From Treponema sp. UBA6367 (GTDB taxonomy: Bacteria; Spirochaetota; Spirochaetia; Treponematales; Treponemataceae): a DNA stretch of 64,000 bases. Shown here in pieces: positions 30,475-38,480 of the stretch. Each line of letters opens with the position of its first letter. Position 1 is the first letter of the stretch. A program made the translations under genes and the position numbers. The DNA is taken from NCBI GenBank assembly GCA_002437725.1, contig DJRF01000010.1, positions 168,960 to 232,959 on the forward strand, given 5' to 3'. Under the pieces are notes generated by a model that saw nothing but the letters and a program-made list of their open reading frames with translations, searched no databases and was not told the DNA's origin.

Positions 30475-32577
30475 ATGTCAGTAACAAGAGTAACTTACAA
30501 ACTCGGAGATGCCGATCTCATCCTTGAAACAGGAAAAATCGGAAAACAGGCAAACGGTTGTGTTTACGCTCAGTGGGGTGGAGCAGCCGTTATTGCAACA
30601 ATCTGTGCGTCTAGCGCAGTAACAGAAGGTCAGGATTTTGTTCCTGTAACAGTTGAATACAACGAAAAATTTTATGCGGCTGGAAAAATTCCAGGCGGAT
30701 TTGTAAAGCGCGAGGGCCGCCCAAAGGATAAAGAAATATTGGTGAGCCGTCTTATTGACCGCCCAATGCGTCCTCTTTTTGAACCATCTTTTGGACACGA
30801 GCTGCAGATTGTTCCGACTTGTGTTTCTTGCGATGGTGTTCACACCCAGGATATTTTGGCTGTAATTGCAGCTTCTGCAGCAACTTGCATTTCGGATATT
30901 CCGTTTCATGGACCGGTTGCAGCTTGCCGTGTAGGATTTTTGAACGGCCAGTATGTAATAAACCCGACTTTTAAGCAGATTGAAGAAGCTGACATGGAAA
31001 TCGTTGTTGCCGGAACAAAAGACGGTTTTACAATGGTTGAAGGCGGAGCAAAAGAAGTTTCTGAAGAAGTTATGCTTGGCGCGCTTGCCGAAGCGGAAAA
31101 GTTTATTAAAGAAATGTGCGCTTTGCAGGAAGAGCTTGTTGCAAAGTGCGGAAAGGAAAAGCTTCCTTTGAATCCTCTTGATGTAACTCTTGCCAATGCT
31201 GAGCAAATTGAAGCTGAAGCAACTCCTCTTCTAAAAAAGGCTTGCTTCCAAGATGGAAAAATGAATCGCGGAAAAGCGATTGCGGAAGTTGAGAAGACCG
31301 TTGCTGCAAAATATGCAGAACAATTGGAAGATCCTGTTCAGGCAAAGCTTTTTGCAGCTTTGATGGACGATATTCAGTATAAGCTTTTAAGAAAATCGAT
31401 TCTTGATGAAGGCGTTCGCATTGACGGCCGCAAAACTGATGAAATTCGTCCTATTACTTGTGAAATAAATGTTCTTCCAACTCCTCATGGTTCTGCTTTG
31501 TTCACTCGTGGAGAAACTCAGTCTTTGGCTGTTTGTACGCTTGGAACTGCAATGGATGAACAGGTTTACGACGATATTGACGGAGACAGAAGCGAACACT
31601 TTATTCTTCACTACAATTTTCCTCCATATTCAGTCGGCGAAACTGGAAAACTTACAACTGGACGCCGCGAAATCGGTCACGGAAACTTGGCTCGCCGCTC
31701 TTTGGCTGCAATGGTTCCAAGCCGCGAAGAATTCCCTTACACTGTACGCGTAGTTTCTGAAATCATGGAATCTAATGGTTCTTCTTCTCAGGCTTCTACT
31801 TGCGGCGGCTGTTTGTGTATGCTTGCCGCTGGCGTTCCGATGAAAAAAATGGTTGCCGGAATCGCAATGGGTCTTATCACAGAAGCTGAAGGCGACAATC
31901 CTTACGGACGTTACAAGATTCTTTCTGATATTCTTGGCGAGGAAGACCACCTTGGCGACATGGACTTTAAGGTTGCCGGAACAAAGGACGGTATCACTGG
32001 ATTCCAGATGGATATTAAGATTGCCGGTGTAACAACTGAAATTATGAAGAACGCTTTGGAACAAGCTAGACAGGGACGCATGCATATCCTTTCTATAATG
32101 GAAAAATGCATAGACAAGCCTGCTCCTCTTGCAAAGAATGCTCCTCAGATTCTTACAATGAAAATTCCTGTAGACAAGATTGGCGCTCTGATTGGACCTG
32201 GCGGAAAGAATGTAAAGGCTCTTTGCGCTCAGTACAATGTGACAATCAACACTGATGATGACGGAACTGTTACAATCTACGGAAAAAATGGCCTTGATGC
32301 CGAATCTGCAAAAAAAGCTGTAAAGGGAATGACAGAAGATCCTGAAGTTGGAACAATTTATCAGGGAACTGTAAAGCGCATTATGGATTTTGGCGCATTT
32401 ATCGAAATTCTGCCTGGAAAAGAAGGTCTTTGCCACATTTCTAAGCTTTCTAAGCAGCGCGTTGAAAAGGTAAGCGATGTTCTGAAAGAAGGCCAGGTTA
32501 TTCCTGTAAAACTTTTGGAAGTTGACAAAATGGGCCGCTTGAATCTTTCTTACATCGATGCGATTGAGAATAAATAG
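30475..32577 (+). CDS. pnp: Polyribonucleotide nucleotidyltransferase (PNPase)
   Basis: Trimeric phosphorolytic 3'-5' exoribonuclease of mRNA decay. The 700-residue protein has two RNase PH domains (first from about 5, with FYAAGKIPGGFVKREGRP; second from about 315, with ILDEGVRIDGRKTDEIRPI and DILGEEDHLGDMDFKVAGT). A KH domain (IGALIGPGGKNVKALC at about 560) and an S1 domain (GTIYQGTVKRIMDFGAFIEI at about 620) follow. AAGGAAAGG precedes the ATG. PNPase often autoregulates through its leader; here the leader contains the R3 island. A terminator made of IS-like ends lies downstream. Confidence 0.96.
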   Translation: MSVTRVTYKLGDADLILETGKIGKQANGCVYAQWGGAAVIATICASSAVTEGQDFVPVTVEYNEKFYAAGKIPGGFVKREGRPKDKEILVSRLIDRPMRPLFEPSFGHELQIVPTCVSCDGVHTQDILAVIAASAATCISDIPFHGPVAACRVGFLNGQYVINPTFKQIEEADMEIVVAGTKDGFTMVEGGAKEVSEEVMLGALAEAEKFIKEMCALQEELVAKCGKEKLPLNPLDVTLANAEQIEAEATPLLKKACFQDGKMNRGKAIAEVEKTVAAKYAEQLEDPVQAKLFAALMDDIQYKLLRKSILDEGVRIDGRKTDEIRPITCEINVLPTPHGSALFTRGETQSLAVCTLGTAMDEQVYDDIDGDRSEHFILHYNFPPYSVGETGKLTTGRREIGHGNLARRSLAAMVPSREEFPYTVRVVSEIMESNGSSSQASTCGGCLCMLAAGVPMKKMVAGIAMGLITEAEGDNPYGRYKILSDILGEEDHLGDMDFKVAGTKDGITGFQMDIKIAGVTTEIMKNALEQARQGRMHILSIMEKCIDKPAPLAKNAPQILTMKIPVDKIGALIGPGGKNVKALCAQYNVTINTDDDGTVTIYGKNGLDAESAKKAVKGMTEDPEVGTIYQGTVKRIMDFGAFIEILPGKEGLCHISKLSKQRVEKVSDVLKEGQVIPVKLLEVDKMGRLNLSYIDAIENK

Positions 32578-32614
32578 TTTTTATAAAAAAGCGCACAGTA
32601 TTTGCTTTTAAAAA

Positions 32615-32675
32615 TGAACTGCACCCCCTAAAAGTGGACAAGTAAGGTTCAATTTTAGGAGGGCAGTTTTTTTCT
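32615..32675 (+). mobile_element. Remnant of paired IS3/IS150-type ends
   Basis: TGAACTGCACCCCCTAAAAG (from 32615) followed by TGGACA resembles the terminal inverted repeat of IS150-group elements (TG..CTG..CCC..AAAAGT..GGAC). TTTTAGGAGGGCAGTT (32653-32668) is its inverted partner only about 15 bases away, so both ends survive without the transposase. Similarity to IS150 ends is from memory. Confidence 0.55.
32618..32673 (+). terminator. pnp terminator formed by IS-like ends
   Basis: AACTGC plus CCCCCTAAAA pairs with TTTTAGGAGGGCAGTT, with a bulged A, and TTTTTTTC follows. This is a strong intrinsic terminator after pnp. Confidence 0.75.
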
Positions 32676-32709
32676 TTTGTTAGATTGTTTTCAGTGGTTT
32701 TTCTTTGTA

Positions 32710-32738
32710 TTGTGAATAATCCTTTTATCAGCTATAAT
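32710..32738 (+). promoter_or_regulatory. Promoter of dut, implying a near-leaderless mRNA
   Basis: TTGTGA (32710-32715) and TATAAT (32733-32738) are 17 bases apart. Transcription should begin about 32744-32746, at or just before the dut ATG at 32746. No ribosome site is present. Confidence 0.65.
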
Positions 32739-32745
32739 TGTTCTT

Positions 32746-33192
32746 ATGGACAAAATAAACATAAAAGTTATTGCTGAAGCTGGAGCTGTAATTCCAGAAT
32801 ATAAAACGGCAGGTGCTGCTGGCGCAGATATTTATTCGCATTTGACCGAGTCTGTTACTATCAAATCTGGAAAATCCGCTATGATTCCGACTGGTATTTT
32901 CTTTGAAATTCCTGAAGGCTATGAAGTTCAAGTCAGGCCTCGTTCTGGTTTGGCTGCAAAAAACGGCGTAACCGTTTTGAATAGTCCAGGAACAATTGAT
33001 TCAGATTACCGTGGCGAAATTAAAGTAATCCTAATAAATCATGGAGATGCTGATTTTGTTGTTCATGATAAAGACCGAATCGCGCAGATTGTAATTGCTC
33101 CTGTAACTCAAGGAACTTTTACTCTTGCAGAATCTTTGTCTGAAACAGAAAGAGGTGCAGGCGGATTCGGTTCTACAGGTGTAAAGGCTTGA
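32746..33192 (+). CDS. dut: dUTP pyrophosphatase
   Basis: Trimeric dUTPase that hydrolyses dUTP to dUMP, keeping uracil out of DNA and feeding dTMP synthesis. All five motifs are visible in the 148-residue protein: AGAAGADIYSH, RPRSGLAAKNGVTVL, NSPGTIDSDYRGEIKVILIN, DRIAQIVIAPV and the C-terminal ERGAGGFGSTG arm. No Shine-Dalgarno sequence precedes the ATG and the promoter -10 box is only seven bases upstream, so the transcript may be leaderless. The lptF-like gene begins within its stop codon (TTGA), suggesting one operon. Confidence 0.95.
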   Translation: MDKINIKVIAEAGAVIPEYKTAGAAGADIYSHLTESVTIKSGKSAMIPTGIFFEIPEGYEVQVRPRSGLAAKNGVTVLNSPGTIDSDYRGEIKVILINHGDADFVVHDKDRIAQIVIAPVTQGTFTLAESLSETERGAGGFGSTGVKA

Positions 33193-34448
33193 ATATCTTA
33201 AAAAAAGTAAAATCTCTTTTTGTCTTTTTTCATACTCATTTTTTTTCGACTTTTTATAAGAGGATAAAAGTTTTTTATGCAGGTTTTTTGTCTTTTTTTG
33301 AAAAAATTCAAATCAAATTTTTTCATAAGGGTGAGCTTAGCGATAATGTTTTAATAAAATACCTTGTAAAAGAACTTTTGCTTTACTTTTTTGTGGCCTT
33401 TTTGTTTTTCTTTATGATTTTCTTTTGCAACCAGATTCTTCTTTTGGCGGAAGAGATTTTGAAAAAGCGTGTTCCGTTGAAAGATGTTGTCCGCCTTATT
33501 GTTTACAGCCTTCCGATGATTATTGCCCAGTCTTCGCCATTTGCAACCTTGGTTGGTTTTTTAATGTGCCTGGGCAGAATGATGAGCGACAATGAAATCC
33601 TTATCATAAGGGCGAGCGGACAAGGTTATCTAACAGTTGCAATTCCTGTTATTGTTTTGGGGCTGATAATCTCTCTTTTTTCTTTTTTTGTTAATGATTA
33701 TCTTCTTCCGATTGGTAACATAAAATATAATAAGTTGTATCGCCAAGTAGCTAGTTCAAATCCGGGAATTTTAATAGAGCCAAATTCCATAAAAAAACTG
33801 AACAATGCTACGATTGTTATTGGCGACGGCTCTGAAAATAGCGTTTCTGATTTAATTATTTTTGATAAAGGAAGCGACAACCGGCAAAGGATAATAGTTG
33901 CTGGAAAATCTACGATTGTAAATGCCAAAAAAGATGGCGTCCTTATGCAGATGAACATGGATAATGCGGTTTCTATTTTTTTAGATGCAAAAGATAAAAG
34001 AAAGTTTGATGTGCTAGATGCGGAAAAAACAACATTAAATATATTTGATTCTTCGATTTTTAGTTCTTCTTCATCTGTAAGTCCTAGGGAAATGACTTCT
34101 TTTGATGTTGGAAAAATGATAAAAAACATGAAATCCCGGAAGAATTATAGCAAACAACAGTTGAATCGCTATAGAATGGAATTTCATAAAAAATTTTCTT
34201 TGCCGTTTGCTTCAATATTCTTTGCATTTTTAGCAATTCCTTTGGCTTTTCTTTTCGGAAAACACAATGGGCAAACGATTGGGCTTGTAGCAGGTCTTTT
34301 GATTTGTGTTTGGTTTTGGGCAATGCAAATCCTTGGACAAATCTTTTCTAGCAGAAACGGAATGAACGGTGTTTTTGCAATGTGGCTTCCTGATGCAATT
34401 ATTTTTATTGTCGGAACCCTGCTTTTTACGGTGTTGAACAAAAAATGA
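33189..34448 (+). CDS. LptF/LptG-family permease (first)
   Basis: YjgP/YjgQ-family membrane protein of 419 residues. It has an N-terminal extension of about 50 residues, a pair of membrane helices around 60-140, a large periplasmic beta domain (about 190-300) and further helices in the C-terminal third (FSLPFASIFFAFLAIPLAFLFG and beyond). In Gram-negative bacteria LptF and LptG form the LptB2FG transporter for lipopolysaccharide. Treponemes lack typical LPS, so the cargo here could be another glycolipid or lipoprotein-like lipid. TTG 33189 is used as start, with AGGTG seven bases upstream in the dut 3' end; a later start is possible. Confidence 0.82.
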   Translation: MNILKKVKSLFVFFHTHFFSTFYKRIKVFYAGFLSFFEKIQIKFFHKGELSDNVLIKYLVKELLLYFFVAFLFFFMIFFCNQILLLAEEILKKRVPLKDVVRLIVYSLPMIIAQSSPFATLVGFLMCLGRMMSDNEILIIRASGQGYLTVAIPVIVLGLIISLFSFFVNDYLLPIGNIKYNKLYRQVASSNPGILIEPNSIKKLNNATIVIGDGSENSVSDLIIFDKGSDNRQRIIVAGKSTIVNAKKDGVLMQMNMDNAVSIFLDAKDKRKFDVLDAEKTTLNIFDSSIFSSSSSVSPREMTSFDVGKMIKNMKSRKNYSKQQLNRYRMEFHKKFSLPFASIFFAFLAIPLAFLFGKHNGQTIGLVAGLLICVWFWAMQILGQIFSSRNGMNGVFAMWLPDAIIFIVGTLLFTVLNKK

Positions 34449-35524
34449 AGCTTGTTAAGTATATTTTTAAAAGGTTTTTTCCAGTTTTTTTAGGTTCTCT
34501 GGGCTTTTTTTCTCTCGTTTTAATTCTTGTAGATTTAATGATGAACCTTTGGAAGTTTATTCAAAATGAAGCTCCAATTTTAGATGTTTTAATGATTATG
34601 GTGCTTTATTTTCCAAAAACTTTGTGGTACACAGTTCCTTTGGGAATCCTTTTTGCAGTTTCTTACACTCTTAGCGATTTGTATGCAAATAATGAGCTTA
34701 CCGCGATGTTTGCTTGCGGAGTTTCTTTAATCCGCTTTACACTGCCCTTGCTGATTTTTTCTTTATTCACAAGCTTTGCTTTGTTGATTTTCGAGGATAA
34801 AGTTATAGTCCCCACGTATGCTAAAAAGGTTGAACTACAGGCAAAACTTCTTGGGGAATCTAAAAAAGATAATAATGAAAATATTGTTGTTATTTCTGAT
34901 AATGGAAAAATTATCTACAAAGCAAGATTTTATGAAAATTCTCAAAAAAGGATTTATGATCTTTACTTAGTTTTTAGAAATGAAAATCGTTCTTTAGATT
35001 CTATTGTGTTTGCTGAAAACGCTTTTTGGAACGAGGATAAAAAACTTTGGCAGCTTCAAAACGCTATTCAGTATAAATATTTAGAAGGAAATATTGAAAC
35101 TCTTTCTTATGTTGAAGAATCTCTTGCTTCTAAACTTGATGAGCCTGCTGAAACTTTTAAAAATAATACTGTAAATGTAGAAACTGTTAGCATAAAAGAA
35201 GCTAAAACCTATATAAATCATCTTAGAAGAGCAGGTCTTCCTTACAGCGAGGAGCTTTCTGTTTACTATAAGAAGTTTTCTTTTCCATTTATAGTTTTTA
35301 TTGTAGTATTTCTTTCTGTAGGATTGTCTGGAAAGTCTAGAAAAAATGTTCTTTTGATAAGTTTGTCACTTTCCGTTTGTGCTGCGGTTTTGTATTATGT
35401 AACGCAAATGATTACTATGATTTTAGCAAAGTTTGGATATATTTCTCCTTTTATGGGAGCATGGTTTCCTGTGTTCTTGTTTGTGTTTATCAGTTTTATT
35501 TTGCTTAGGTTTGCGCGGACTTAG
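34445..35524 (+). CDS. LptF/LptG-family permease (second)
   Basis: A 359-residue partner of the preceding permease, overlapping it by four bases (ATGA). It follows the same plan: membrane helix from about 8 (FLGSLGFFSLVLILVDLMMNL), helices at about 50-80 and 90-115, a periplasmic domain, and three helices at about 275-355. LptF/LptG-type proteins work as heterodimers with an LptB ATPase, which is not encoded here. The pair being adjacent and coupled supports one complex. R2- and R1-type repeats follow the stop codon. Confidence 0.82.
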   Translation: MKLVKYIFKRFFPVFLGSLGFFSLVLILVDLMMNLWKFIQNEAPILDVLMIMVLYFPKTLWYTVPLGILFAVSYTLSDLYANNELTAMFACGVSLIRFTLPLLIFSLFTSFALLIFEDKVIVPTYAKKVELQAKLLGESKKDNNENIVVISDNGKIIYKARFYENSQKRIYDLYLVFRNENRSLDSIVFAENAFWNEDKKLWQLQNAIQYKYLEGNIETLSYVEESLASKLDEPAETFKNNTVNVETVSIKEAKTYINHLRRAGLPYSEELSVYYKKFSFPFIVFIVVFLSVGLSGKSRKNVLLISLSLSVCAAVLYYVTQMITMILAKFGYISPFMGAWFPVFLFVFISFILLRFART

Positions 35525-35531
35525 TTTTAGG

Positions 35532-35576
35532 TAGAGGTTGTATTAGGAAAACTAACAAAAGCGATGAAAGTGTATT
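35532..35576 (+). repeat. R2 repeat, internal fragment
   Basis: TTAGGAAAACTAACAAAAGC followed by GATGAAAGTGTATTTTG parallels the inside of the R2 copy at 57435 (TTAGGAAAATGAACAAAAGC, then GTTGAAAGCG). It abuts R1 copy D. Confidence 0.4.
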
Positions 35577-35581
35577 TTGAT

Positions 35582-35655
35582 TTAAGGTTTATACGAACCT
35601 TAAAAACGGCTGAGTCAAGGTCTTGAGCGTAAGCGTACCTTGACCAGACGTATTT
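35582..35655 (+). repeat. R1 repeat, copy D (full length, upstream of tgt)
   Basis: Best complete copy. Hairpin 1 is TTAAGGTT-TATACG-AACCTTAA (35582-35603). Hairpin 2 is ACGGCTGA, GTCAAGGT, CTTGA-GC-GTAA-GC-GT, ACCTTGAC, CAGACGT. GTCAAGGT and ACCTTGAC pair perfectly around an inner helix closed by GTAA. It ends 36 bases before the tgt ATG. Confidence 0.8.
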
Positions 35656-35690
35656 TATAAAAACTTAAAATACAGACTATAGGATGGTAT

Positions 35691-36824
35691 ATGAAAATTT
35701 TTGATATTTTGCATAAAAGTTCTGATGGAAAATCTCGCACAGGAATTTTAACTCTTCCGCATGGAACTGTAAAAACACCAGTGTTTATGCCTGTTGGAAC
35801 TTGTGCTACAGTAAAGGCAATTTCTAAAGATGATCTTGAAGAAATCGGATTTGAAATAATTCTCGCTAACACTTACCATCTTTACTTGCGGCCAGGCTCT
35901 GATTTAATAAAAGAAGCTGGCGGATTGCACGGTTTTACAAAGTATAATGGAAACTTTCTTACTGATTCTGGCGGTTTTCAGGTTTTTTCTCTTTCTCAAC
36001 TTAGAAAAATAAATCCTGAAGGTGTAAAATTTCAAAGCCATATCGATGGTAGCTATCATTTTTTTACTCCAGAAAGCGTTGTTCAAACCCAAGCGAAGTT
36101 TAATTCAGATATACAGATGCAGCTGGATGTTTGCTCTGGTTTTGGCGTTGACAAAAATGAAGCTGTCCACGCTTTGGAAGTAACTTCAAATTGGGCTAAA
36201 AGAGCAAAAGAAGAATGGTTAAAGCAACAATTTCAAGGGTATAACGGAATTTTATTTCCTATTGTTCAGGGGAATTTTTTTGAAGACTTAAGAAAAAAAA
36301 GCGCGGAATTTGTCAGTTCTCTTGATTTGCCGGGAATTGCGATTGGCGGTTTAAGCGTTGGTGAACCTGCGGACAAGTTTGCATATTTTCTTCAATATAC
36401 GATGCAGTTTTTGCCAGAAGAAAAGCCAGTTTACGTTATGGGAATTGGAACTCCAGAATACATTCTTGAGGCTGTTGCTGATGGAGTTGATATGTTCGAT
36501 TGCGTGCTGCCAACAAGAAACGCAAGAAATGGCGCGTATTTTACACACGATGGACAGCTTTCCATAAAGCAAGAGCGTTATAAGCATGATTTTAAACCTA
36601 TTGACCGTGAATGTAATTGTAAAGTCTGCAGAACTTATAGCCGTTCATATTTAAGACACTTGTTTAAAGAACAGGAAATTCTTTCTTCGATGTTGGCTTC
36701 TTATCACAATCTTGCTTTTCTTAATCAAATGATGAATGAAATTAGGCTTGCGATAAGTCAAAATCGTTTTGAGCAGTATCGCAAAGACTTTTTAACTCGT
36801 TACAAGGCAGGAAATATAGAATAG
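35691..36824 (+). CDS. tgt: Queuine/preQ1 tRNA-guanine transglycosylase
   Basis: Exchanges guanine-34 of tRNAs with GUN anticodons for preQ1 in queuosine synthesis. The 377-residue TIM-barrel protein has LTDSGGFQVFSL with a catalytic Asp at about 88, the substrate loops IAIGGLSVGEP and DMFDCVLPTRNARNG with the nucleophile Asp near 264. The zinc site is CNCKVCRTYSRSYLRHLF (three Cys and one His). The start follows R1 copy D. A HEAT-repeat protein gene begins three bases after its stop. Confidence 0.95.
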   Translation: MKIFDILHKSSDGKSRTGILTLPHGTVKTPVFMPVGTCATVKAISKDDLEEIGFEIILANTYHLYLRPGSDLIKEAGGLHGFTKYNGNFLTDSGGFQVFSLSQLRKINPEGVKFQSHIDGSYHFFTPESVVQTQAKFNSDIQMQLDVCSGFGVDKNEAVHALEVTSNWAKRAKEEWLKQQFQGYNGILFPIVQGNFFEDLRKKSAEFVSSLDLPGIAIGGLSVGEPADKFAYFLQYTMQFLPEEKPVYVMGIGTPEYILEAVADGVDMFDCVLPTRNARNGAYFTHDGQLSIKQERYKHDFKPIDRECNCKVCRTYSRSYLRHLFKEQEILSSMLASYHNLAFLNQMMNEIRLAISQNRFEQYRKDFLTRYKAGNIE

Positions 36825-36827
36825 CTT

Positions 36828-38480
36828 ATGAAAAATTCTTTAATTTTCTTTTTTGTTTGTTTTACCTTTGCTTTTAATTTGTATTCTCAGGAAAAAACTG
36901 AAAATCAGTTGAACAAAGGCGATTCTTCTATCAATTCTATTAATTCTGAAAATGCTGAAAATCAAGATGCCAGTCTTTCTGTGGAATCTGAAGATTCCGA
37001 TTTAAAAAAATCTGATGAATTTAATGAAGCTGATTTTGAATACTCTGAAAAAGTTGTTGTTCCTGAGCCAAAAAAGCCGAAATCTGTTGATTTGCAAAAA
37101 ATTCAGGAAGTCCAAAATAAAGATCCCGATAAAAAAGATTTTGAAGAAAAAAAACTTGCAATAAACTATGGCACTCCATCAGAAATCAGTTCTGTAATTG
37201 ATGAAATTTTAGAAAATGAAGATCCCAGGTTTAGTTTAGAACTTTACGATTTATTTCAGAATACGGGAAATAATGAAATCCGTGAAAAAATCCTTGAATA
37301 TTTTACGAAAGTAAAGGACCCTTGCCTTGAAGATTTTGCAGTTACCTTGTTGGATGACCCATACGACAGCTCTAATTCCCTTGTGGAAAAGACTATGAAC
37401 TACGTAAGCGAAGTTGAATGTCATGAAGCAGCTCCTGCTTTGGTAAAATTGCTTGAAAATGGTGATGAAAAATATTTTAATGGCGCCTTGCTTGCTCTTG
37501 GAAAAACTGGCGGACCTAAAGAAGCAGTTTATCTTGCAGAATTCATAAAAAATGATGAACTTTCTGTTCCTCAAAAGCAGAATCTTATGAGAACTCTTGG
37601 AAAAATAAATGCATCCGAAACTTTTTTTCAGCTTGTGGAAATTGCCCAAAATGAAGATGAGAATTCCTTTGTAAGAATGTATGCGGCAGAAGCCATTGGT
37701 AATATGAAAAAAAAGGAAGCTGTTCCAATCCTTATAAAAATGTATGAAGATGGCGACCCAAATATGCGTCAGTATTGCATAAAAGGGCTTACAAATTTTC
37801 CTGATTCAGAAGATGCAAAAAAAACTATAATTCAAGCTATTAGAGATTCTCATTACAAAGTAAGAATTGAGGCAATAAAAAGCGCGCAGAAAATGAATAT
37901 AAAAGAGTCTGTAGACTTTCTTACCTATAGAGCAAAAACAGATACAGAAGCCGCTGTAAAAAAGGAATGTTATCCTGTAATTGCGCAACTTAATACTGAT
38001 AAAGGAAATAAGTTTTTAGTTGAACAACTTTCAGATAAAAGAACTTCTGATGCTGTAAAAATACAAGTCATAGAAGCTTTATTAAAAAATGGAACACTAG
38101 GGGAAGATAAAATTGCTGAGCTTGCAAAAGATGCTGCCAGTGATGACAGAAAAAAGAATTTCCGTTATTCAATTGGTAAACTGATTTCAAAGTATTCAAG
38201 GCCTGCGTTCGCTGATGTTTGCCTATTGTACCTTCAGTCTAAAGATGCCCAAACTGTTAGCTTAGGCATTGATATGTATAAAAATTCTAGATACGAAATA
38301 GCACGCGCCGCTCTTTTAAAAATTGCTGAAGACAAGAAAGGAAATTCGTCAAATCGAAAAAGAGCTCGCGATTTATTAGGGCTTGATGAACAAGAAACTG
38401 AAGCTGCAACAGAAGAAAATAAGTCTACAAATCAAAGCGTTCAAAATAAAGCAAATTTAGATTCTTCTGAAGCAAAATAA
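36828..38480 (+). CDS. Exported HEAT-repeat protein
   Basis: The 550-residue protein has a signal peptide (MKNSLIFFFVCFTFAFNLYS, cut near YSQ). A Ser/Glu/Asp-rich linker spans about 25-110, and about a dozen HEAT-like helical repeats fill about 110-510. Clear repeats include CHEAAPALVKLLENGDEKY, VRMYAAEAIGNMKKKEAVPILIKMYEDGD and YKVRIEAIKSAQKMNIKES. A low-complexity acidic tail ends it. HEAT arrays bind proteins, so a periplasmic scaffold role is likely, but no partner is visible. It may be cotranscribed with tgt. Its stop is one base from the convergent helicase gene. Confidence 0.78.
   Translation: MKNSLIFFFVCFTFAFNLYSQEKTENQLNKGDSSINSINSENAENQDASLSVESEDSDLKKSDEFNEADFEYSEKVVVPEPKKPKSVDLQKIQEVQNKDPDKKDFEEKKLAINYGTPSEISSVIDEILENEDPRFSLELYDLFQNTGNNEIREKILEYFTKVKDPCLEDFAVTLLDDPYDSSNSLVEKTMNYVSEVECHEAAPALVKLLENGDEKYFNGALLALGKTGGPKEAVYLAEFIKNDELSVPQKQNLMRTLGKINASETFFQLVEIAQNEDENSFVRMYAAEAIGNMKKKEAVPILIKMYEDGDPNMRQYCIKGLTNFPDSEDAKKTIIQAIRDSHYKVRIEAIKSAQKMNIKESVDFLTYRAKTDTEAAVKKECYPVIAQLNTDKGNKFLVEQLSDKRTSDAVKIQVIEALLKNGTLGEDKIAELAKDAASDDRKKNFRYSIGKLISKYSRPAFADVCLLYLQSKDAQTVSLGIDMYKNSRYEIARAALLKIAEDKKGNSSNRKRARDLLGLDEQETEAATEENKSTNQSVQNKANLDSSEAK

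Noticed and set aside
31630..32436. 268-codon minus-strand frame within pnp
   Set aside because: Antisense shadow of a strongly conserved gene; Ser/His/Phe-rich, with no recognisable domain and no ribosome site.
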